64,000 nt of DNA from Heliomarina sp018223035 (GTDB lineage Bacteria; Pseudomonadota; Alphaproteobacteria; Rhodobacterales; Rhodobacteraceae), in the NCBI GenBank assembly GCA_018223035.1, contig JAAEZD010000008.1:124001-188000 (forward strand), in the 5' to 3' direction. The position numbers were made by a program, and so were the translations under genes. Each line of letters starts with the position of its first letter. Within the stretch, counting starts at the first letter, position 1. Shown in pieces: positions 24,484-32,771 of this stretch. The notes beneath the pieces were generated by a model, which saw nothing but the letters and a program-made list of their open reading frames with translations, made no database searches and was not told the origin of the DNA.

Positions 24484-25527
24484 ATGAGTATTCCCAATTT
24501 CACCACTGAACTCTTCCGCGCCATTGGCGTGGGCGTTGCGCTTTTCGACGCCAAGGACGAAACGCTGATCTATTGCAACCCGGCTTTTGCCAAGCTTTTT
24601 CCCGAGGCTGTTTTAGGCATTGTCCTGACCTCGCTGGTCGAAGAGCTTGACCACACGGCAGTGGCGCGCGCGCTGAAAGGCGAAACGCTGGAAATTGCAG
24701 TCAAGGTCAAACGCCGCCGGGTGACGCTGCAAATCGACGTGCGGAACGCCAGCCATCTGGAACAGCCGGTGTGGGTCGTCGAATGTCAAAACATTTCGCG
24801 CCTGCGGGAAACCGAGGCGATGATCGACAGCTATGCTTCGATGACCGAACGGCGCACCCGTGAACTTGAGCGCGAGAAGGTGCAGGTTGAAAAGCTGTTG
24901 CTGAACGTGATGCCGCGCTCGGTCTACGAGGAATACAAAAGCTTTGGCACGGTCACGCCGCGCCTGTTCGAACCGGTTTCGGTGCTGATGCTGGATTTTG
25001 TGGGGTTCACCGAAATGGCGGTGGCCTCGGATCCGACGGAAACGGTGAGCGAGCTGAATGATCTGTTCACGGCCTTCGACCGGATTGCTGAACTGCATGG
25101 CTGCGAGCGGATCAAGACGATTGGCGATTGCTACATGGCGGTGTCGGGGCTGCCACACAGCAACCCGGATCACGCCCGGCTGGCGGCGCGCTGCGCGAGC
25201 GGTTTCCTGAGATACCTCTCGCATCGCAACAAGACGCATCGCCATCGCTGGCAGGCCCGGATCGGGATCGCCTCGGGTTCGGTTGTGGGCTCGGTCGTGG
25301 GAACGCAGAAATATATCTATGACGTCTTCGGACCGGCGGTGAACTGTGCCGCGCGGCTTCAGTCGCAAAGCGCCCCGATGGAGATCACAGTTCTGGAAAC
25401 GTCGGCGGAAAGCTTTGGTGACGAGTTCCGGCTGGGCAATCACCGTGTCGAGAATTTGCCGGGGTTTGGCGAATGCGCGATCACGAGCCTTGAGGCGCCG
25501 GATGCGGGCATGGTCAGTGTGGCTTAG
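24484..25527 (+). CDS. PAS-linked class III adenylate cyclase
   Basis: A 347-residue cytoplasmic protein: PAS-like domain at about 5-105, signalling helix at 110-145 (RTRELEREKVQVEKLLLNVM then PRSVYEEY, as in haem-dependent guanylate cyclases), and a cyclase domain at 160-330. Metal-binding aspartates are D171 (MLDFVGFTEM) and D215 (KTIGDCYMAVSG). Substrate-choosing residues are K211 and D280 (YIYDVFGPAVN), the Lys/Asp pair of ATP-specific enzymes; guanylate cyclases carry Glu/Cys. Transition-state residues N287 and R291 are present. It should make cAMP. AAAGGAG precedes the ATG. The adjoining globin gene suggests a gas or redox input, but the PAS domain shows no certain haem ligand. Confidence 0.92.
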   Translation: MSIPNFTTELFRAIGVGVALFDAKDETLIYCNPAFAKLFPEAVLGIVLTSLVEELDHTAVARALKGETLEIAVKVKRRRVTLQIDVRNASHLEQPVWVVECQNISRLRETEAMIDSYASMTERRTRELEREKVQVEKLLLNVMPRSVYEEYKSFGTVTPRLFEPVSVLMLDFVGFTEMAVASDPTETVSELNDLFTAFDRIAELHGCERIKTIGDCYMAVSGLPHSNPDHARLAARCASGFLRYLSHRNKTHRHRWQARIGIASGSVVGSVVGTQKYIYDVFGPAVNCAARLQSQSAPMEITVLETSAESFGDEFRLGNHRVENLPGFGECAITSLEAPDAGMVSVA

Positions 25528-25599
25528 ACCGGACCGGCGTAGAAACCGCCGGTCCGAAGCGTTTCCATACCCTCTCGAAGCCCTGGCCCCGCGCCGCGT

Positions 25600-25661
25600 C
25601 AGAGGGGGCGCTGCCCCCGCCGCCCTGACGGGCGACTCCCCCGGAGTATTTTGGCAAGAGG
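25600..25661. repeat. Intergenic repeat, copy B (matches copy A at 14.4 kb)
   Basis: GGGGCGCTGCCCCCGCCGCC followed by CTGACGGGCGACTCCCCC and GGAGTATTTTGG corresponds base for base, with about four changes, to the minus-strand reading of 14403-14455. It lacks the long second arm that makes copy A a hairpin. The start contains its own palindrome GGGGGCGCTGCCCCC. It lies after the adenylate cyclase stop and before the amidase gene, in otherwise unremarkable spacer. Confidence 0.7.
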
Positions 25662-25795
25662 AAAGACGGTTTCAGGCAGGGCCGGCAATGGGTCGTCTGT
25701 TCAGCGCTATCATTGGGCAGGAAATTCGATATGCCCATTGAAACACCGTGGTTTTTGATGTCACCTCTTTGAAATTCAAGCAGGAAGGGGCGAGG

Positions 25796-27187
25796 ATGGC
25801 CGAGTTCTGGGAAATGGATGCCAGCGAAATTGCGCGGGGTGTGACAGGTCGGTCTTTTTCCGCGCGCCAGGTGGTTGAATCGCATCTTGCCCGGCTTTCG
25901 GAGATCAATCCCCGGATCAATGCGGTGGTCCAGGAATGCCCGGAGGAGGCGCTGGCCGCTGCGGATGTGCTGGATGATCGACTTGGGCGCGGGGAGGACG
26001 TAGGGCCCCTCGCCGGCGTGCCGGTGACGATCAAGGTCAACGTGGATCAGAAGGGGTACGCGACGACCAACGGTCTGAAATTGCAGAAAGATCTGATTGC
26101 GAAGCAGGACAGCCCTGTGGTGGCCAATCTGCGGCGGGCCGGGGCGGTGATCGTCGGGCGCACCAATACGCCAGCTTTCTCGATGCGATGGTTCACCAAT
26201 AATGAGCTGCACGGGATGACGCTTAATCCGCGCAATGCCGATCTGACGCCGGGCGGATCGTCGGGCGGGGCGGCGGCGGCGGTGGCCGCCGGGATTTGCG
26301 CCATAGGACATGGCACCGATATCGCCGGATCGATCCGTTATCCGGCCTATGCCTGCGGCCTGCAGGGGATTCGACCGACCGTGGGCCGGGTTCCGGCGCG
26401 CAATGCCTCGGCGCCGGATCGTTACATCGGGGCGCAGATGATGGCGGTTTCGGGCCCGATTGCCCGGAGCATTGCCGATCTGAGGCTGGGACTGGCCGCC
26501 ATGTCGGTGGGCGATCCCGAGGATCCGCTCTGGATCCCCGCGCCCCTGACGGGGGAGGCTTTGCCCAGGAAGGTGGCCTTTTGTCCGGCACCGGACGGGA
26601 TGGAAGTGGATAGTGCCATATTGGCGGCGTTGAAGCAGGCGGCCGAGGCCCTGCGTGCGGCTGGCTGGCAGGTCGAGGAAATCGACTGTCCGCCAATGCG
26701 GGAAGCGGCCGAGATAAATGCGCAGCTCTGGATGGCGGAATCTCGCGCTGCGGCGGCAACCATTGCCGCCGAGGATGACCCCGATGCCACGGTGGTCTTT
26801 CAGCGGATGACCGCGGATTCCGCCGAGATGGACCTTGGCGGTCTGATGGCCTGCCTGCAGCGGCGTATCGGGGTGCAGCGCGAATGGCTGCATTTTCTCG
26901 CCGAGTGGCCCGTGGTGCTTTGCCCGTCCTCGGGCATGTTGCCCTTCGCGCAGCAGAGCGACGTGGGTGCGCGGTCAGGGTTTGACCGCATCATGGAAGC
27001 GCAGCTTATCCAACGGGCGCTGCCGACGCTGGGGCTGCCGGGACTGTCGGTCGCGACTGGCATGGCGGGGGATGCACCGGTTGGCGTCCAGCTGATCGGC
27101 GGCAAGTTTCGCGAGGATATCCTGTTCGATGCGGGCGAAGTGATCGAGTCCGCCTGTGGTCAACCCCGCGTTACGACACCAGTTTGA
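25796..27187 (+). CDS. Amidase (amidase-signature family)
   Basis: A 463-residue amidase-signature enzyme. The Ser-cisSer-Lys triad is visible: K80 in VPVTIKVNVDQKG, the serine pair S155/S156 in PGGSSGGAA, and nucleophile S179 in GTDIAGSIRYPAYACG. These enzymes hydrolyse amides; the family includes GatA, but the short C-terminus and absence of gatB/gatC argue against that. ATG 25796 is chosen because AGGAAGGGGCGAGG runs up to it; the frame is open from 25748. A rhodanese and a CoA-transferase follow with short gaps, giving a likely three-gene operon for an amide- and acyl-CoA-linked catabolic route. Confidence 0.9.
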   Translation: MAEFWEMDASEIARGVTGRSFSARQVVESHLARLSEINPRINAVVQECPEEALAAADVLDDRLGRGEDVGPLAGVPVTIKVNVDQKGYATTNGLKLQKDLIAKQDSPVVANLRRAGAVIVGRTNTPAFSMRWFTNNELHGMTLNPRNADLTPGGSSGGAAAAVAAGICAIGHGTDIAGSIRYPAYACGLQGIRPTVGRVPARNASAPDRYIGAQMMAVSGPIARSIADLRLGLAAMSVGDPEDPLWIPAPLTGEALPRKVAFCPAPDGMEVDSAILAALKQAAEALRAAGWQVEEIDCPPMREAAEINAQLWMAESRAAAATIAAEDDPDATVVFQRMTADSAEMDLGGLMACLQRRIGVQREWLHFLAEWPVVLCPSSGMLPFAQQSDVGARSGFDRIMEAQLIQRALPTLGLPGLSVATGMAGDAPVGVQLIGGKFREDILFDAGEVIESACGQPRVTTPV

Positions 27188-27202
27188 AGAGAAGGAGCCG
27201 AC

Positions 27203-27601
27203 ATGGCACAGACGATTACCAAGCATGTGAAAGACATGGTCGCCGAGGCGAATGCCGTGATTACCACCATGCCCATCGAGGAAGCCAAGGCACTTTTGGG
27301 GTCCGAGGATCATGTATTCGTGGACCTGCGCGACCCGCGTGAGCTGAAGCGCGAAGGTAAGATCCCGGGGGCGTTTTCCTGTCCCCGCGGCATGCTGGAA
27401 TTCTGGATCGATCCGGAAAGCCCCTATCACAAGGATGTTTTCGCGCAGGACAAGACTTTCGTGTTCTATTGCGCCAGTGCGTGGCGGTCTTCCCTGAGCG
27501 CGCGGCTCGCGCAGGAGATGGGCTTGCAGCCGGTGGCGCATATCGAGGGCGGATTCTCGGGCTGGAAAAAGGCCGGGGGCGAGGTGGAAGAGGTCGCCTG
27601 A
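27203..27601 (+). CDS. Single-domain rhodanese
   Basis: A 132-residue rhodanese. The domain runs about 25-128 with VFVDLRDPRELKREGKIPGA, the active-site cysteine C90 in FYCASAWRSS, and GFSGWKKAGGEVE at the end. Rhodaneses carry a sulfane sulfur on this cysteine and pass it to cyanide or thiol acceptors. GAAGGAG lies just before the ATG, 15 bases after the amidase stop. The N-terminal 25 residues (KHVKDMVAEANAVITTMPIE) follow a pattern often seen in rhodaneses near CoA-linked genes. Confidence 0.92.
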   Translation: MAQTITKHVKDMVAEANAVITTMPIEEAKALLGSEDHVFVDLRDPRELKREGKIPGAFSCPRGMLEFWIDPESPYHKDVFAQDKTFVFYCASAWRSSLSARLAQEMGLQPVAHIEGGFSGWKKAGGEVEEVA

Positions 27602-27636
27602 GGCGGCCTCGCACCGGCGAGTGAAAGGAAGTGACA

Positions 27637-28830
27637 ATGTCGAATGCGCATGCGCCGGGGCCGCTTGACGGGCTTCGGGTGCTGGACCTGTCCCGTATCC
27701 TTGCCGGTCCGACCTGCACGCAATTGCTGGGCGATTACGGCGCGGAGGTCATCAAGATCGAGAAGCCGGGCCATGGGGATGATACCCGGGCCTGGGGGCC
27801 ACCCTATGTAACCGGACCGGACGGGGAGCCCACGGCGGAGAGCGCCTATTACCTTTCGGCCAACCGGAACAAGCGGTCGGTCGCGGTTGATATCGCCACA
27901 GACGAGGGAGCCGAGACGGTCCGGCAACTCGCCCGGCATTGCGATATACTGGTTGAGAATTTCAAGGTAGGCGGGCTTGCCAAATACGGTTTGGACTACC
28001 ACAGCCTGAGCCGGGACAACCCGGGTCTTGTCTATTGTTCGATCACGGGGTTCGGCCAGACGGGCCCTAATGCGCACAAGCCCGGCTATGACCTGCTGGC
28101 GCAGGGCTATGGCGGTATCATGAGCCTGACTGGAGATCCCGAGGGCGAGCCGATGAAGGTCGGGGTCGGGGTGACAGACGTGATCTGCGGCCTGTACGCG
28201 GTGACGGCGATTTTGGCGGCGATCCGCCATCGCGACCAGAGCGGCGAAGGCCAGCATATCGACATCGCCCTTGTCGACAGCCAGGTGGCGTGGCTCGTCA
28301 ATGCGGGGACAAACTACCTTTTGTCGGGGCAGGAACAGCCGCGTCTGGGCAACCAGCACCCCAATATCGTGCCTTATCAGGTGTTTGCTACAGGCGACGG
28401 GCATGTGATCGTGGCCGCCGGGAACGATGCGCAGTACAAGAGGTTCTGCGGCATTCTCGGGCGAGCCGACCTGGCGGAGGATGAACGGTTCCGGCGCAAC
28501 ATCGACCGGGTTACGAACCGCGATATCCTGATCGGGTTGCTTGCTGCAGAAATCCTGCGCTTTGGCAAGGCAGATCTGGTGCGCGCGATGGAAGCGGCAG
28601 GGGTCCCGGGCGGCCCGATCAACAGCCTGTCCGAGGTTTTCGCCTCGGATCAGGTTGAGGCGCGCGGCATGAAGATTTCCATGCCGGATGCGCATGCCGC
28701 TTCGGGCGCGGTGCCTTTGATCGGCAACCCGGTCAAGTTTTCGAAAACGCCGGTCAGCTATCGTCACGCGCCGCCCGCTTGCGGTGCGGACACGCAGGAG
28801 GTGCTCAACGACTTGCTGAAGGACAGTTAG
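27637..28830 (+). CDS. CaiB/BaiF family CoA-transferase
   Basis: A 397-residue family III CoA-transferase, formyl-CoA:oxalate CoA-transferase type. Motifs: GLRVLDLSRILAGPTCTQLL, GAEVIKIEKPGHGDDTRAWG, NRNKRSVAVDI, FKVGGLAKYGLDY, SITGFGQTGPNAHKPGYDLL with the catalytic aspartate in GYDLLAQG, and GGPINSLSEVFASDQV. Unlike the CaiB-like gene at 4.3 kb it lacks the racemase His before this Asp and so is a true transferase candidate. ATG 27637 has AAAGGAAG 8 bases upstream; GTG 27631 is an alternative. It closes the amidase-rhodanese operon; its acyl substrate is unknown. Confidence 0.92.
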   Translation: MSNAHAPGPLDGLRVLDLSRILAGPTCTQLLGDYGAEVIKIEKPGHGDDTRAWGPPYVTGPDGEPTAESAYYLSANRNKRSVAVDIATDEGAETVRQLARHCDILVENFKVGGLAKYGLDYHSLSRDNPGLVYCSITGFGQTGPNAHKPGYDLLAQGYGGIMSLTGDPEGEPMKVGVGVTDVICGLYAVTAILAAIRHRDQSGEGQHIDIALVDSQVAWLVNAGTNYLLSGQEQPRLGNQHPNIVPYQVFATGDGHVIVAAGNDAQYKRFCGILGRADLAEDERFRRNIDRVTNRDILIGLLAAEILRFGKADLVRAMEAAGVPGGPINSLSEVFASDQVEARGMKISMPDAHAASGAVPLIGNPVKFSKTPVSYRHAPPACGADTQEVLNDLLKDS

Positions 28831-29433
28831 CGCTGAGCCGTCCGGATTCGCTGGATTGTCGCTCGGGCGGGGACGGTTTCAGCGATTGCTTCCTATTGTG
28901 CGGAATTCGAAACCGTTAAAATATGTGCAACTGCGGGTTGAGCTTTTCGGAAGCGCCTGGGGGTGCCCGTTTCAAACTGCTCGGCGCAGCAACTTGGGTA
29001 GTCATTTCGCATTTGATGACCGCCTCGTTCTGTTCGGTTCGACGCAGGAAAAATGCTGAAACCATACGCAAGATGTCATGCGCTTCGCGAAAAGGGCCAA
29101 CGTCGCACGGCGAGATAAATCATTTATTTTCAGTTAAGTAGATCTGGGGAATTTCATTTTCTTCTTCGGTCTGAAATCCACGGAAACCAATCATTCTTTA
29201 TACGACGCCCTGCCGAAGTTGAGCCGAATTGGTCACACAGATACCGCCTTGGATGCTTAAGCGCATCCCGGCAAGCTATCGCGCGTCACTTGATATTCGC
29301 GGTTTAGGAGCCATTTTCTGGAGGATAAGGGGGAGACTGACCGGGTGCGGCGGTCCGAGCCGCGCGAGAAAGCGTGACGTACCGTTAACCTTGAGGTATA
29401 GTACCCGCGTGTCTGTATTGTTGAGTGAGAGTG
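28831..29433. other. Gene-poor 600-base spacer with a sigma-70-like promoter at its end
   Basis: No coding frame here has a ribosome site, sensible composition or recognisable product. Base composition falls clearly below that of neighbouring genes between about 29000 and 29300, with A/T-rich runs. Nothing like a tRNA, riboswitch or repeat copy was found. The only readable element is the promoter at its right end, listed separately. Confidence 0.5.
29374..29402 (+). promoter_or_regulatory. Sigma-70-type promoter of the 29434 gene
   Basis: GTGACG (29374-29379) is followed after 17 bases by TATAGT (29397-29402), close to the TTGACA/TATAAT consensus. Transcription would begin near 29409, giving a leader of about 25 bases before ATG 29434. 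Confidence 0.5.
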
Positions 29434-30150
29434 ATGAGCCTGCGGAAAAACGACCGTCCTGAAGACGAAGTACCAAGCTCGGATTCAAAATCCTATATGG
29501 ACCGAAAACTGAGCTGGAACGCCCGGCTGGAGCTTGCGCGCCAATCGCGCGAGCAGGTTCTGAACAAGGCCGAAGGACAATCTGTACTGCCCGACCGCAA
29601 GCCGTGGGAAACGGCTTCGACGAAGAGCGATGAGCTGGACGATATCGAAAACGCAACGCCCGAAGATGCGCAGCGCATTGCCCGCGAGAACCGTGCCGAA
29701 TTCCTTGCGAGAATGGCAGCTGAACGCGAGGGGGCATCTCCGAAAGCCGAAGCAAAGCTGACCTCGTTCAAAACAAAGCCCGAGCGTTCTGAACCTGCCG
29801 TGTCGAAACCATCGGCTGGCGGCAATGTTCTGCCTCTCTTTGGAGATGGGCGCGCCACCGGAGAAGACGTTGTGGAAGAAGAGGACCACATGGCAGGGCG
29901 CCGCCGACAGCCTCCGCGGGTGGGCAAACCCAGTCTGGACGATGTGACCGAGGATATGCCTGCTGCGGCGACGCAGAGCGGATCGCTGCCGATTGAGGCC
30001 GAGCGGCGCACGGCTGCGGGGTTCGTGCGGATCGTCGCCGTGGTGCTGTTGTGCCTGCTGGTCGGAGCGGCCATCGCTTTTGTCGCGGCGCGCGCGCTGG
30101 ACCGGGTCGGCGATGTCTCCGCCCGTGTGGACAGTTCGGTCATTCGATAA
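29434..30150 (+). CDS. Hypothetical single-pass membrane protein with long charged N-terminal region
   Basis: About 238 residues. Residues 1-195 are polar and low in order, with many Glu, Arg, Ala and Ser, and conserved-looking patches YMDRKLSWNARLELARQSRE and PEDAQRIARENRAEFLARMA. One strong membrane helix (FVRIVAVVLLCLLVGAAIAF, continuing VAARAL) lies near the C-terminus, followed by 15 residues; no signal peptide, so a tail-anchored protein facing the cytoplasm is likely. ATG 29434 is preferred; GTG 29425 is nine bases upstream and GAG-rich sequence could serve either. No family recognised; both flanks are gene-poor. Confidence 0.7.
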   Translation: MSLRKNDRPEDEVPSSDSKSYMDRKLSWNARLELARQSREQVLNKAEGQSVLPDRKPWETASTKSDELDDIENATPEDAQRIARENRAEFLARMAAEREGASPKAEAKLTSFKTKPERSEPAVSKPSAGGNVLPLFGDGRATGEDVVEEEDHMAGRRRQPPRVGKPSLDDVTEDMPAAATQSGSLPIEAERRTAAGFVRIVAVVLLCLLVGAAIAFVAARALDRVGDVSARVDSSVIR

Positions 30151-30503
30151 GGTGCTCGACCGGGCACTGGTATCTGCGACCGGGCTGCGCGGTAATTCTC
30201 CTGAATAAGCTTTTATTCGCCGAAAATCCGAAAGCGTAAAAAAAACATGTTTGAAAAACGTGTCTTTGGACTACGTTTATTTCCAAGATATCTTTTAAGA
30301 CAAACGACTTTCGCGAAATACCAAAGCATACTCGAACGATAATTATTGCGCTTATTGATCTTCGGACGGTCGAATTCGACAGTTCGCGGACGGGTTGTCA
30401 CCAAATAATATAACCGGACTACGACTTCTCTGAATATTTGTGTGGCACGGGATATGTCTGGCCGAATACTGACCCACCGCTCACGGGTTCTCTCAGCACG
30501 GCG
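30151..30503. other. AT-rich spacer without a gene
   Basis: About 350 bases with markedly low GC for this genome, including an A-run just after 30237 and several T-rich stretches. No start with ribosome site, no RNA gene and no repeat was recognised. The change in composition may mark an old insertion or simply a long promoter/UTR region for the small ORF that follows. Confidence 0.4.
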
Positions 30504-30683
30504 ATGCATATGAATTATCGCAATGAAGGGGCCGGGGTCGGGATATCTATCCCGTCGGTGGCGGAAGACTGGAATGACCCGGATTGTGTTGACGAATTGA
30601 TCCGGGAGAACTCACGAAAGACCCTGAACCGATTGACCGGATTGCACCACACGGATCTATCGGTGACGGATCATTTGAAATGA
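30504..30683 (+). CDS. Possible small acidic protein (59 residues)
   Basis: From ATG 30504 the frame gives a short hydrophilic product with IPSVAEDWNDPDCVDELI, one cysteine and an acidic middle; ATG 30510 and upstream starts are possible. No convincing ribosome site is seen. A strong terminator hairpin follows 55 bases after the stop on this strand, which favours a real transcript here, either a small gene or a non-coding RNA. The family is not recognised. Confidence 0.35.
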   Translation: MHMNYRNEGAGVGISIPSVAEDWNDPDCVDELIRENSRKTLNRLTGLHHTDLSVTDHLK

Positions 30684-30737
30684 TCGGGCTGTCCAGTTTT
30701 GGCGATGCCCGGAATGGCTGAAAGGCCGAAATGATAA

Positions 30738-30777
30738 GGACTGGTCCGGGATTTCCCGGGCCAGTCCGTTTTATTTT
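30738..30777 (+). terminator. Rho-independent terminator
   Basis: GGACTGGTCCGGGA pairs perfectly with TCCCGGGCCAGTCC (30738-30767, one G-U pair, loop TT), followed by GTTTTATTTT. The T-run is on the plus strand, so it ends a rightward transcript from the small ORF region. Being symmetric it may also stop leftward... rightmost readthrough from the sugar operon that ends at 30784. Confidence 0.75.
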
Positions 30778-30783
30778 CCCGGA

Positions 30784-31734
30784 TCAGAATGGGCTGTCAG
30801 GATAGTAGAACTGCTCTGCGTTCTCCTGGGTGACCAGCACGGAACCAATGGTGAAGGTACCGGCAACCGGCGCGTTCGATGTCAGGCCAACGGCCGTCAT
30901 TTCAATCGCGGTTGCAATCATCGACGGCGGGTAGGTCACGTCGGCGGGGATCATGCTGTCGCCATCCATCACGCGCTTGATCATTTCCTTCATGCCCGCA
31001 CCGCCCAGCACGAACTGAATGTCATCGCGACCGGCAGCATCTATGGCGGCAAGAACGCCAACGGCCATGTCGTCATCCGAAGCCCAGACCGCATCGATCT
31101 GGTCGTACTTCGACAGGAAGTCCTGCATCACGTTAAAGCTGTCATCACGGTTCCAGTTGCCGTGCTCCATGCCGATGATCTCGATGCCCGAGCCTTCGAT
31201 CGCTTTCTCAAAGCCTTCGACACGCATGTTGTCGATAGTGGTCGGAATGCCGCGCAGGACGACGATCTTGCCGCCGTCGGGCATCTTCGAGGCCATATAT
31301 TCGCCCGACACCGTGCCAAAGCCCGCGTTGTCGCCTGCGACATAGAGGTCCTCGATACCTTCGACGGACAGACCACGGTCAACTACCGTCACCCATGCAC
31401 CGCTATCGGCAACCGCCTGAACCGGCGGAGTCAGCGGATCGGATTCGAAGGGCAGGACCACCAGCGCCGAGATATTGCGCGTGGCGACCATGTCCTCGAT
31501 GTCGTTGACCTGCTTGCCCGCATCCGATGCGGTGGCGAGCACAAAGTCGAGCTGCGGATAGACTTCTTCCAACCGCTCTACGGTTTCCTGTGCGTGGTAG
31601 TTCATGCCACCGGCCCAACCATGGGTTGCCGCCGGGATCGAGACACCGATCACCTTGGTGTCCTGCGCATAGGCTGCGCTGGCACCAAGCGCGATGGCTG
31701 CCGCCCCTGCCAGAATGTTTTTCATGTAGCTCAT
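30784..31734 (-). CDS. Sugar ABC transporter periplasmic binding protein (RbsB-type)
   Basis: A 316-residue type I periplasmic binding protein with signal peptide MSYMKNILAGAAAIALGASA/AYAQ. The ribose-family layout is visible: KVIGVSIPAATHGWAGGMNY, a DIEDMVATRNISALVVLPFE hinge segment, WVTVVDRGLS, NMRVEGFEKAI and WASDDDMAVGVLAAI. It captures a sugar or polyol for the permease and ATPase encoded just upstream. GGGAGG precedes the ATG. It is the last gene of the six-gene operon. The ligand cannot be read from sequence. Confidence 0.92.
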   Translation of the reverse strand: MSYMKNILAGAAAIALGASAAYAQDTKVIGVSIPAATHGWAGGMNYHAQETVERLEEVYPQLDFVLATASDAGKQVNDIEDMVATRNISALVVLPFESDPLTPPVQAVADSGAWVTVVDRGLSVEGIEDLYVAGDNAGFGTVSGEYMASKMPDGGKIVVLRGIPTTIDNMRVEGFEKAIEGSGIEIIGMEHGNWNRDDSFNVMQDFLSKYDQIDAVWASDDDMAVGVLAAIDAAGRDDIQFVLGGAGMKEMIKRVMDGDSMIPADVTYPPSMIATAIEMTAVGLTSNAPVAGTFTIGSVLVTQENAEQFYYPDSPF

Positions 31735-31769
31735 GTCTTACCTCCCTTTCGAGTATTGACGCGCGGGCC

Positions 31770-32771
31770 TCAGCCCTTCGCTTTGGCTTCCCGCTGCAGG
31801 ATCACTGCGAGAATGATGATGACGCCCTGGATCGCGCCGTTCAGGTATGGCGATACAAGGTCGGTCAGGTTCAGAATATTGTCGATCAGGCTCAGGATCA
31901 GGACGCCGATCACGGTGCCCCAGACCCGGCCAAAGCCGCCCTTGAGCACGGTGCCGCCGATGATCACGGCCGCGATGGCTTCAAGCTCCCAGAGCACGCC
32001 GGTCGAGGACGAAGCCGAGCCAAGGCGCGGCACGTACATGATCGTCGCGACCCCCACCAGCAGACCCAGCAGGGCGTAGGTGATCAGACGGGTGCGGTTA
32101 ACGTTAACGTTGGAGTAATGGGCCACGTGCTCGTTCGACCCCGTCGCAGCGCAATGGCGGCCGAAACGGGCGCGGCTCATCACGATTTCCCCGATGATAA
32201 CGACCAGCGCGAATACGATGATCGGCCAGGAGATACCGAGAATACCGTCGAAATAGACCGGGCGGTAAAAGGTGCGCAGCCCGAAGTCGAGGCTGAGCGT
32301 GCCGCCATCGGCGAGCCATGTCACAAGGCTGCGGTAAATGCCCATGGTGCCGAGGGTCACGATAAAGGCTTCGATGCCCACGGTGGTAATCAGAAAGCCG
32401 TTGAGAAGCCCGGCAAGGATACCGGCGACAATCGCCACGAGCATTCCAAGCAGGATGATGGGCACACCGACGCCCATACTGGGCAGCGCCGCGTTCATCA
32501 CAAGGATCATCAACCCCGCGATAAAGGCCGCCATCGACCCAACCGAAAGGTCGAGCCCCCCAGCGGTGATCACAAAGGTCATGCCCACGGCGATGATGCC
32601 GATAAAGGCGGATCGGGCCAGCACGTTGGTGATGTTGGCCGCACCAAGGAAATTCGGGTTCAGCAGGGCGCCGACCACCACAAGCAGGACCAGCGCGAGG
32701 ATCGGCCCCAATACGCTCATCGAGGGCAGGGCGCGCCCGCTTTGCTTGCTGTTCGTCGTTTCAGAGGTCAT
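31770..32771 (-). CDS. Sugar ABC transporter permease (RbsC-type)
   Basis: A 333-residue permease of the BPD_transp_2 group with about ten hydrophobic helices. Typical segments are FIGIIAVGMTFVITAGGLDL SVGSM (periplasmic gate helix), GTMGIYRSLVTWLADG, GRHCAATGSNEHVAHYSNVN VNRTRL (the EAA-like ATPase contact) and GGTVLKGGFGRVWGTVIGVL. One chain forms a homodimer with the double ATPase. Its start shares one base with the ATPase stop at 32771, so the two are translationally coupled. Confidence 0.92.
   Translation of the reverse strand: MTSETTNSKQSGRALPSMSVLGPILALVLLVVVGALLNPNFLGAANITNVLARSAFIGIIAVGMTFVITAGGLDLSVGSMAAFIAGLMILVMNAALPSMGVGVPIILLGMLVAIVAGILAGLLNGFLITTVGIEAFIVTLGTMGIYRSLVTWLADGGTLSLDFGLRTFYRPVYFDGILGISWPIIVFALVVIIGEIVMSRARFGRHCAATGSNEHVAHYSNVNVNRTRLITYALLGLLVGVATIMYVPRLGSASSSTGVLWELEAIAAVIIGGTVLKGGFGRVWGTVIGVLILSLIDNILNLTDLVSPYLNGAIQGVIIILAVILQREAKAKG

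Noticed and set aside
24484..25527. Calling the class III cyclase a guanylate cyclase because of its haem-cyclase-like signalling helix
   Set aside because: K211 and D280 at the purine-selecting positions predict ATP, whereas guanylate cyclases carry Glu and Cys there.
25796..27187. GatA subunit of the glutamyl-tRNA amidotransferase
   Set aside because: No gatB or gatC is nearby, and the neighbours are a rhodanese and a CoA-transferase, so a catabolic amidase is more likely.
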